Part shown: one piece after another, positions 36,077-41,860 of the stretch
Layout of the letters: each line of letters opens with the position of its first letter
Numbering within the stretch: the first letter of the stretch is position 1
From: an uncultured Methanomicrobiales archaeon
Lineage (GTDB): Archaea; Halobacteriota; Methanomicrobia; Methanomicrobiales; Methanospirillaceae
NCBI GenBank assembly: GCA_903828975.1
Contig: CAIKOD010000114.1
Location: 1 to 41,860 of the forward strand
Reading direction: 5' to 3'
Length of the DNA stretch: 41,860 bases
Program-made: the position numbers and the translations under genes
Notes under the pieces: model-generated
The model's input: the letters and a program-made list of their open reading frames with translations, nothing else
Told to the model about the DNA's origin: nothing
Databases searched by the model: none

Positions 36077-36087
36077 TTCTTTCTTAA

Positions 36088-36120
36088 ACCCGGGGTTATT
36101 CCGGGCTATTCTTTTTTTTG
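36088..36120 (+). terminator. Terminator of the microprotein gene
   Basis: A CCCGG-GGTTATT-CCGGG stem (36089-36105) is followed by CTATTC and a run of eight Ts (36112-36119), starting 12 bases after the stop codon. Confidence 0.7.
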
Positions 36121-36222
36121 TTATCGATAGATTCAATCAAAATCCGGCTGTATTAGTGTGAACTCATATCGTCGTTCTTATTGATTTTAATATTTTTACA
36201 AGCACTATGATCTGAGGACGCT

Positions 36223-36300
36223 ATGATCATCAATGCCCCTTTAAAGGTGTTGTTTTTAAAAAAATGGGGGAAATTGCTCTTTCTGAAGGGGCCTGAGTGA
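36223..36300 (+). CDS. Possible microprotein (25 residues)
   Basis: The predicted peptide is hydrophobic and basic (MIINAPLKVLFLKKWGKLL, then FLKGPE), like a short membrane-active helix. GAGG lies 5 bases before the ATG, and a TTTTAATATTTTT box is about 30 bases upstream of the predicted start region. There is no family evidence. Such a short frame can arise by chance, so expression needs proof. Confidence 0.35.
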   Translation: MIINAPLKVLFLKKWGKLLFLKGPE

Positions 36301-36330
36301 ATGGGTATCGGGTAAAAAAAACTATGAGAA

Positions 36331-37053
36331 TTAAATCTTCTTTGACCCTGGCGCCTGGGTGATAATTTTCACAGCGTCCACCATCTCTGGCAGCATTTCA
36401 GCAGGGAATCCCATTACCATTTCATCATCGTTAATACCGGAAAATTTCCTGGAACCATCGCAACCAAGTGAGAAGTTCGGTTTTCCGCTGAGATAGACCT
36501 TTGCAACGGAATCTGAACAGACCGACTGGATACCTGAGAATTCGGCATGTGCCCGGCCACCCAGCTTGAATAAAGAAGACTGTGCAAGTTTCAGCATGGA
36601 CCAGGGAGTGGTAATAACAAGGATGACATGCGGGGTGAAGGGTGTTTTTTCCAGGGGAGCGTACATGGTTGCATAAACATCTCCCGTACCAAGGTGTGGT
36701 ATGCAGTTCATCGTCCTTTTACAGGCTGGTGTACTCGCATATTTTCCCAGCTTAAAATAAAATTTGCCGGTCTTCAGGGTAGGGGAAAGATCTTTAAGTC
36801 CCAACGCCCAGGCACCGCCATTGCACTCGTGCTTATCTGCCGTGGCATAGAAGATTTTCCCTTCGTTCCTCGCAAGGCCAACCATCATACAGTGCTTGAT
36901 TGTTTTATCGATTTCAGGCATCCCAGGTGGGATCTCATCCACGGTTGTTGCAAAACCAACTGCTACGGGGGATCCCTTCAACTTCAGGGAGGTTTTTAGG
37001 GTTTCAGATGCCAGGGCATAATCCATTGTAATCTTCATCGGTGCTTCCATCAT
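36331..37053 (-). CDS. DUF169 family protein
   Basis: This 240-residue cytosolic protein belongs to DUF169, common in methanogens and anaerobic bacteria. Typical segments are LKLKGSPVAVGFATTVDEIP near the start, then IKHCMMVGLARNEG, followed by HECNGGAWALGL and SVCSDSVAKVYLSGKPNFSL in the second half, ending in GCDGSRKF. The several conserved Cys residues suggest a metal or cofactor site, but activity is unknown. The ATG at 37053 is chosen because AGGAG lies 9 bases upstream; an open frame reaches a TTG at 37089. It stands alone, with gaps on both sides. Confidence 0.85.
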   Translation of the reverse strand: MMEAPMKITMDYALASETLKTSLKLKGSPVAVGFATTVDEIPPGMPEIDKTIKHCMMVGLARNEGKIFYATADKHECNGGAWALGLKDLSPTLKTGKFYFKLGKYASTPACKRTMNCIPHLGTGDVYATMYAPLEKTPFTPHVILVITTPWSMLKLAQSSLFKLGGRAHAEFSGIQSVCSDSVAKVYLSGKPNFSLGCDGSRKFSGINDDEMVMGFPAEMLPEMVDAVKIITQAPGSKKI

Positions 37054-37231
37054 AGATGTCGTCTCCTGAACCCATTCAATGGGTAACAACAGTACATATT
37101 GGTAGATTCATTAAAAGATACCGATAGAAAAAACCAAGGAAAATCTTACGTAACACCTGTAATCAATAATCTAAAATTTCCAAAAAACGGGTGTTAAAAA
37201 GGTATGATGAGTGAACTATGTTGAGAATTTT

Positions 37232-37795
37232 TTAACCACATGGGCCGCCTTGTAATTCGTACTGATCGAGTGCTTTTTCAGCGGCCCTGGCTCCGTCTGC
37301 AAGTTCTGAACCGAGTTCAACGAGTTCCAGGGGCGATATGAAGCTGTTGGCAAGGACGACCCCGTGCTTATTCATGGCTATTTCCTTGAATTTCTTCGCC
37401 CACAGGTGCTCGATAAGCAGGAGACCGGCGGCTGTTTTATTGGGTATATTCTTTGCAATATCATTAATCTGGTTCCTGGTAAGTCCAAAATCCTTCTGGG
37501 CAGCCCGTTCCGCTCCGGCTTGTGCACCGGCGATTGCACCTTCCCCGCCGGCAGCACCAAAACCGATTAGTGCACCGACTGCGGCACCCAGTTTTACCCT
37601 GTCTTCATCCGAAAGTTCCGTAATCTGGACTGATGCAATTTTTCCTTTTTCATCCTTTACAACCGCGAGAAGCCCCAGTACTCGTATCAGCCTTGCTTCA
37701 CTCAGCTGGAAAATCTCTTTGAGAAGTGCACCATCAAGTTTCTCAATGTCTGGAAATCCAATCGCAATCATCTGTATCGGGCCATATTCTACCAA
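37232..37795 (-). CDS. DUF6325/DUF1269-like protein with glycine-zipper segment
   Basis: This 187-residue protein starts with the family pattern YGPIQMIAIGFPDIEKLDGAL and continues with LSEARLIRVLGLLAVVKDEK, matching the N-terminal part of DUF6325/DUF1269 proteins. A Gly/Ala-rich stretch (GAAVGALIGFGAAGGEGAIA) could form a membrane hairpin. A long helical C-terminal region follows, ending in a short LQGGPCG tail. The function is unknown. The start is a TTG at 37795, supported by AAGGAGGAATAAAAA directly upstream. It is probably monocistronic. Confidence 0.7.
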   Translation of the reverse strand: MVEYGPIQMIAIGFPDIEKLDGALLKEIFQLSEARLIRVLGLLAVVKDEKGKIASVQITELSDEDRVKLGAAVGALIGFGAAGGEGAIAGAQAGAERAAQKDFGLTRNQINDIAKNIPNKTAAGLLLIEHLWAKKFKEIAMNKHGVVLANSFISPLELVELGSELADGARAAEKALDQYELQGGPCG

Positions 37796-38137
37796 TTTTT
37801 ATTCCTCCTTATGCAATCTGGTTTAATTGATTTTTTAGTATTTATCTGTTCATATTTTTTTAATCGTCTCATGGTGATTTTCTTTTTTCTGGACAAGGTT
37901 TTATTTCAGAACAGATCCGTGAATCTCCAGGGTTTTTCTCAATCTGACCTTTGGACACAACTGCTTAGAACAGATACAATTGCATTAATTATCGCCAGAT
38001 GGCGAATATCAGACATACAATCAGGATTCCATTGGTGGCTGTTGAAATGTAATCCTGAAACATCATGGCAGGGACCCGTGGCCCCAACAATATGATGGGA
38101 ATAGTAACCAGGAATCGACCAAATATATGAATCGGTT
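37796..38137. other. Gap before the second ClC gene
   Basis: It contains the second copy of the 26-base repeat (37829-37854) but no supported gene. A 94-codon plus-strand frame here is not protein-like. The ClC promoter follows at 38138. Confidence 0.5.
37829..37854. repeat. 26-base repeat shared with 17723-17748
   Basis: It is identical to the copy beside repeat element D at 25 of 26 positions. Its significance is unknown. Confidence 0.5.
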
Positions 38138-38146
38138 CTTATAAAT
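38138..38146 (+). promoter_or_regulatory. TATA box of the second ClC gene
   Basis: CTTATAAAT lies about 35 bases before the ATG, predicting a start near 38168. A weaker AAATATATG box lies about 17 bases further upstream. Confidence 0.5.
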
Positions 38147-38177
38147 CAGGGAAGAAGAAAAGAAGAGTAGAACAAAT

Positions 38178-39512
38178 ATGCCAGTTCAGGAAGACACACC
38201 AGGTAACCCGGTACCACCGGAGCCACGGATTGATGATGATCAGCCATTCCAGTGGACAGGCATGTTCTTTCTGGCAATCATCATCATTGCGCTCATTGCC
38301 ATTGCCTTTACCGCGGGGTTCATGGCCCTGTACGCGTTTCTTACCAAGGCAATCTGGGTCGAGAATGACTTTGTCCTGGCCAACCGGTGGACGATACCCG
38401 TGGGTGTGCTCTTTTTCTCACTCCTGGTCGGGCTTTGCCAGAAATACCTCCATGCACCAACCGTAATCAATGGCGGTTTCGTGGAAAACATGAAGGAACA
38501 AAAACTGGTAACCAACTACCGTGTCTTTCCTGGCGCTTTCCTCTCTTCCATCATCACACTCATCTCCGGTGCGAGTGTCGGACCTGAGGGGACCCTCAAC
38601 ATACTGGTCCCCCAGATCTCTTCATGGATCCGGAACAAATTCCGGATCGCCCGTGGATCAGCTGCAAAACAGCTGGGATTTGACATGGCCGCCCTGTCAT
38701 CGGCATACAATGGCATTGTCGGAAATCCTTTCTTCACCGGGGTCCTGGCGACCGAGTACCGGATAGGAAAGAAGGGCGCCGCCACGTTTCTCGTCTGGAA
38801 CCTGTTGGCAGGCATTGTGGGGTACCTCTTCTACCTTGCCCTTGGATTCCCTTCCTTTGCATCCCTGATCATCTTCCCACCGGTCACTGAACTGTCCACG
38901 GTGACGGTACTCATCGCGATTATCCTTGGAGGGGTTGGGACAATCATCGCGCTGTTCTCAGGTTTTTCCATGAGAGCAATCGGCCGGGTCATGGAGACGA
39001 CGTTCGGGGACCGGGTTGTCCTCCGGACTGTGGCCGCCGGTGCGGTCTTCGCGGTTGTCGGGTATTTCCTCCCAGCGCTGTTATTTTCAGGCGAGGTCCA
39101 AATCCACACGGTCCTCGCGAACCCGGCCGGTGTCGGGGTCGTTATGCTCCTCGTGTATGCCATCCTGAAGATCCCCCTCCTGGCACTTTCCTACAAGAGT
39201 GGGTTTATCGGCGGCCCGATTTTTCCCGTGCTCTTCTCCTGCACGATGCTCGGTCTCGCCCTCTCCCTGATCTTCCCATCGGTACCGGTTGGTATCTTCG
39301 TACTGTGTATAGAGGCCGCGGCCTTCACCCTCGCTCTCGGGGTCCCTATCTCGGCGATCCTCCTCCTCTTTGTGATGAGTGAACCCAGCCCCGAGTTAAC
39401 GGTGCTCGTCGTGATCTCTGCAACAACCAGCCTTGTTCTCGGTGCCCTCCTGAAGCAGATGAAGGAACGTGGTTCCCCTGAACAGGTCGAACAGGTTGCC
39501 GGTCCGGCCTGA
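38178..39512 (+). CDS. ClC family chloride channel/transporter (copy 2)
   Basis: This 444-residue ClC protein is paralogous to the one at 9667, with the same unusual core. GASVGPEGT places the gating Glu at residue 137 but has Thr where most ClCs have Pro. KSGFIGGPIFPVLFSCTMLG gives the Cl--binding turn. The GSGIP signature is missing, as in copy 1. The N-terminal 25 residues are acidic and proline-rich and the C-terminal tail (about 25 residues) is charged; there are no CBS domains. GC is somewhat higher than in copy 1. It is transcribed alone from a TATA box at 38138. Likely role: chloride/proton exchange at the cytoplasmic membrane. Confidence 0.9.
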   Translation: MPVQEDTPGNPVPPEPRIDDDQPFQWTGMFFLAIIIIALIAIAFTAGFMALYAFLTKAIWVENDFVLANRWTIPVGVLFFSLLVGLCQKYLHAPTVINGGFVENMKEQKLVTNYRVFPGAFLSSIITLISGASVGPEGTLNILVPQISSWIRNKFRIARGSAAKQLGFDMAALSSAYNGIVGNPFFTGVLATEYRIGKKGAATFLVWNLLAGIVGYLFYLALGFPSFASLIIFPPVTELSTVTVLIAIILGGVGTIIALFSGFSMRAIGRVMETTFGDRVVLRTVAAGAVFAVVGYFLPALLFSGEVQIHTVLANPAGVGVVMLLVYAILKIPLLALSYKSGFIGGPIFPVLFSCTMLGLALSLIFPSVPVGIFVLCIEAAAFTLALGVPISAILLLFVMSEPSPELTVLVVISATTSLVLGALLKQMKERGSPEQVEQVAGPA

Positions 39513-39711
39513 CCTGGTACCTGTTTTGTTTTATACAATTCTCAAAAAAACTGCCCCTTTCCTGTCCCTCCATCGAGCTCCGTCACCACAGATCATAAAG
39601 GAACGGTGAAATGAAATGGCAAATCGTGATTGTTTAACGTCCAGCCTGAGGCAGATAAACCGGCGGACCCGGCCAGGTACGGCGGACACCTGACGAACCC
39701 AAATGATTGCC

Positions 39712-40251
39712 TCACTTTTTAACGATGGGTAACCTTGCCAGATCCGGGTTGATATCATACGTCCAGGGCAACCCGGAATTTTTCCATCCATTCCGCATCC
39801 GCTTCCCATAAAATACGCTACCCGGATCGTCCACCTTGTCCCCTTCCATACCATCCGTGATGTTGTAAACGTTCACAAACCCGGCTTTTGCCATATGGTT
39901 GACCGCAATGGCACTACGGCCCCCTGACCGGCACAGGACAAGAAGCGTATCGGTGGGAGCATACAGGCCCTTCACCTGGCGAATGAAATCGGGATTGGGT
40001 TCCACTACCGGTTCTTTCCTGTCTGCGTCCCACTGGTGTTTTACAAAGAGGAGGGGAATGTTCCTTGCCATCTCCGCATGACCGACAAATATGTATTCTT
40101 CCGGGGTACGGACGTCGAGTATAGTGATCGCTCCGGCCCCGGATTTCCACATCTCGTATGCCTCTTTTGATGTAACATAGAGCCCCAGGCTTGTCTCCTT
40201 TTTTTTAGGTATCTGCAGGCCCGGTTGGGAGCTTATTTCTTCAGTTGTCAT
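39712..40251 (-). CDS. Rhodanese-like sulfurtransferase
   Basis: This 179-residue protein carries a single rhodanese domain (about 25-165). ITILDVRTPEEYIFVGHAEM is its first hallmark and LLVLCRSGGRSA the active-site loop, with the sulfur-carrying Cys107. The closing NITDGMEGDKVDDPGS is also typical. The first 24 residues are hydrophilic and there is no signal peptide, so it is cytosolic. It probably carries persulfide sulfur or transfers it to a partner. It lies 90 bases downstream of the DszB-like gene on the same strand, so the two may be co-transcribed. This is relevant because a desulfinase releases sulfite, which rhodaneses can act on (inference). Confidence 0.88.
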   Translation of the reverse strand: MTTEEISSQPGLQIPKKKETSLGLYVTSKEAYEMWKSGAGAITILDVRTPEEYIFVGHAEMARNIPLLFVKHQWDADRKEPVVEPNPDFIRQVKGLYAPTDTLLVLCRSGGRSAIAVNHMAKAGFVNVYNITDGMEGDKVDDPGSVFYGKRMRNGWKNSGLPWTYDINPDLARLPIVKK

Positions 40252-40341
40252 GATATAGTCTCTTTTAATCTTATTCGGCTTATGACCAGGAGGTTTTTCC
40301 GAAGCCCAACGTCGTAGGTGCTACGTTGAACTTCATCCCGG

Positions 40342-41508
40342 CTACCCGAGCCGTGTGCCTTCCACATTAAGCCCGCCTCCCTGGGGAAGCTTGCTCCAGC
40401 TATTTCTCTGCCATTCTTCCTTGAGCACTTCGTTAGCCGCCTTTTCCAGGAATTCCGGTGCTGCCCACTTGTCCACATCGAAGTCGTTCTTAATGTAGCC
40501 GTGGCTCAACATGAAGTCCTTGCCGATCTTGATGCATTGCAGGTTCTGTGCACTCAGGCTCGGCACCATGTCGACGTCCCTGATGCCCTTGCAGGTGTCC
40601 TCGGCATCGAGGTAGAACGTCTGCCGGTTGAGGATCGCCCCTGCAGCGTGCTTGTTCTCGTTCGCCCAGCGCCCGACCCTGATCATGGCCTTCATGTAGG
40701 CAATGACCAGCTCAGGGTGCTCCCTGGCCATCACATCGGTACAGGTAATCACCGCGGGGGTGTTGGCCACCTGCACGGTGTAGTCCGGGTACCTGGACAG
40801 GTCCTCGATCATCTTGATCCTGCCTGTCGCCTCCTGCAGGTGCTGGAAGACCTTACTCTGGGTGTAGATGGCATCGACGGCACCCTTCAACAGTGCCGTC
40901 TCCAGCGGGCGGAAGGCAAGGTCGTGCTTGTGGTCACGGCGCATCCACAGCTCAGACGGGTTGTTCATCGGCGGGACCAGCATCTCGGGTTTGTCATACC
41001 AGTCGTCAGGGTAGGGGAATTCAACGAGCTCAACATCGTCCATGGTCATGTCGTTCAGCTTCAGCATGTTCTCGATGCCCATATGTTCCTGTATGCGCCA
41101 CCAGTCGTTCTTGATGGTGTTCAGACTCTTCGAGATGCCGATCTTCCTGCCCTTCAGGTCCTTCATCCGATAGATCGGATCCCCGGCACGCACCGCCATA
41201 CAACCGCCCTCGTAGACCCACGTCGCCCCAAGCAGCACGGTCCGGCGGATGTCGGCATGAACATGGATGGGGGGATACAGGCCGCCGAAGCGGATGAGGT
41301 TGTCGAGGTTATGGATGTAGTGCGGGTACCAGTTGTTCTCGGGTGCGTGACGGAAATAAGCGTACTCGACACCGATCTTCTTGAACTCCTCACGGCACCA
41401 CCCCAGTTCCTGGTCGACGTTGTTGGCGGATACCATCGGGCAGTTGGTGAACCACACCTCTTTCCAGTTCAGCGGTACCGTGGTGGACTTCTTTATTTGA
41501 TTCGTCAT
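40342..41508 (-). CDS. DszB-like (NMT1/SsuA-fold) protein, candidate desulfinase
   Basis: This 388-residue soluble protein has the two-lobed NMT1/THI5-type fold. It resembles 2'-hydroxybiphenyl-2-sulfinate desulfinase (DszB) from the dibenzothiophene pathway. Shared features are FTNCP (Cys23; DszB YSNCP, Cys27), RFGGLYPPI (DszB RFGGEIPPL, Arg70), LKGRKIGIS and the near-identical DKWAAPEFL ending. His63 lies exactly 10 residues before Arg73, as His60 does before Arg70 in DszB, so the whole C-H-R triad is kept. No signal peptide or lipobox is present, unlike a periplasmic binding protein. Codon use is GC-rich compared with neighbours, suggesting import from bacteria. An AATTTATTAATG-like box and AAAGGAAATTCACC precede the ATG. 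It may instead act on another sulfinate or bind a different ligand. Confidence 0.75.
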   Translation of the reverse strand: MTNQIKKSTTVPLNWKEVWFTNCPMVSANNVDQELGWCREEFKKIGVEYAYFRHAPENNWYPHYIHNLDNLIRFGGLYPPIHVHADIRRTVLLGATWVYEGGCMAVRAGDPIYRMKDLKGRKIGISKSLNTIKNDWWRIQEHMGIENMLKLNDMTMDDVELVEFPYPDDWYDKPEMLVPPMNNPSELWMRRDHKHDLAFRPLETALLKGAVDAIYTQSKVFQHLQEATGRIKMIEDLSRYPDYTVQVANTPAVITCTDVMAREHPELVIAYMKAMIRVGRWANENKHAAGAILNRQTFYLDAEDTCKGIRDVDMVPSLSAQNLQCIKIGKDFMLSHGYIKNDFDVDKWAAPEFLEKAANEVLKEEWQRNSWSKLPQGGGLNVEGTRLG

Positions 41509-41728
41509 GGTGAATTTCCTTTCTTTATCGTAGATGGCAATACAGTCGTTGAGGCATTAATAAATTTGCTTAGGTGAGAGTCATTTCGTGGGAACTTATG
41601 TTCACCCTGAAGATCAGAAACAGGAGTAATTTTGGGGATTTTTCCCGTATTACCTATTGAAAAGGGAAAATTTCGTACAAGCCGGGCAAAAAGAGGGATC
41701 CACTCCCAACCTTACCTGCCATTATTGT

Positions 41729-41740
41729 TTTATATAGTAT
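41729..41740 (+). promoter_or_regulatory. TATA box for the gene starting at 41826
   Basis: TTTATATAGTAT is a strong archaeal TATA box. The predicted start near 41765 would leave about 60 bases of leader before the ATG. Confidence 0.55.
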
Positions 41741-41798
41741 AAGGAGAACTCTTTCCAAGAAACAAATTCTTCAGGTCAGGGGAGTCATTCATCGCCCC

Positions 41799-41810
41799 AT
41801 GTAGCTACAT
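41799..41810. promoter_or_regulatory. Perfect 12-base palindrome, possible operator
   Basis: ATGTAGCTACAT lies in the predicted leader, 16 bases before the ATG at 41826. A dimeric regulator could bind it and block transcription; this is inference from symmetry and position. Confidence 0.35.
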
Positions 41811-41825
41811 TGAGAGAGTAACAGT

Positions 41826-41860
41826 ATGACAGAGACAAAAATTTCCTTCAACCGGGAGTC
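41826..41860 (+). CDS. Start of a gene running off the right window edge
   Basis: Only MTETKISFNRE is visible. The ATG follows a TATA box and a leader with a palindrome, and has a weak GAGAGAG site upstream. The family cannot be determined from 11 residues. Confidence 0.4.
   Translation, partial: MTETKISFNRE

Noticed and set aside
37811-38095. 94-codon plus-strand frame before the second ClC gene
   Set aside because: No domain and poor coding character; it overlaps a repeat fragment and promoter sequence.
40342-41508. Periplasmic substrate-binding protein of an ABC transporter
   Set aside because: The fold is shared, but there is no signal peptide or lipobox, no visible permease or ATPase neighbour in the window, and the DszB triad is present.
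40501-41577. 358-codon plus-strand frame opposite the DszB-like gene
   Set aside because: The complementary strand has conserved DszB-type motifs; this frame is a GC-driven antisense shadow rich in His/Asp/Val.

Overview
The window looks like part of a euryarchaeal chromosome, most likely a methanogen of the order Methanomicrobiales (Methanoregula-like). This is an inference from TATA boxes about 25 to 30 bases before start codons, GGTGA/GGAGG ribosome binding sites, some apparently leaderless genes, moderate GC, and the protein mix (bacterial-type cardiolipin synthase, UbiA-family prenyltransferase, flavodoxin-ferredoxin fusion, DUF169). There are no rRNA, tRNA or CRISPR features.

Layout. 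1-2.4 kb: tail of a flavin disulfide oxidoreductase, then a fused two-enzyme gene turning agmatine into putrescine. 2.4-4.8 kb: gene-poor ground with three copies of a dispersed repeat, a broken gene, and a channel with an altered selectivity filter. 4.8-15.4 kb: mostly minus-strand membrane proteins (PMCA-like Ca2+ P-type ATPase, DUF389, ClC, Na+/H+ antiporter, voltage-gated-like K+ channel, YqhA, small membrane proteins). 15.4-17.7 kb: cardiolipin synthase between two inverted repeat copies. 17.9-27.7 kb: EFR1-type ferredoxin, SBF transporter, YjdF-like protein, AI-2E family permease, DUF2252 protein, UbiA prenyltransferase and glycosyltransferase. 28.0-31.8 kb: a GC-rich, bacterial-looking pair of polyphosphate kinase 2 and a P-type ATPase lacking the canonical Ca2+ ligands. 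32.0-35.1 kb: two HdeD proteins interleaved with two members of an unnamed two-helix family that has a third member at 9 kb. 35.1-36.3 kb: a 261-bp tandem duplication and two microprotein genes. 36.3-41.9 kb: DUF169, a DUF6325-like protein, a second ClC, a rhodanese, and a cytosolic protein resembling the desulfinase DszB with its Cys-His-Arg triad.

Taken together the region is rich in ion-homeostasis and envelope-stress functions: two ClC proteins, two P-type ATPases, two channels, a Na+/H+ antiporter, two HdeD proteins, polyamine synthesis, polyphosphate metabolism and cardiolipin synthesis. Most genes are single units with their own promoters, so it reads as an accessory region built from many separate acquisitions. 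The strongest candidates for something new are the repeat family (inverted ends and 8-base flanking duplications like IS6-family elements), the DszB-like/rhodanese neighbourhood, the channel with a GNYN filter, the P-type ATPase with PTGLP, and the recurring HdeD plus unnamed-family pairing.
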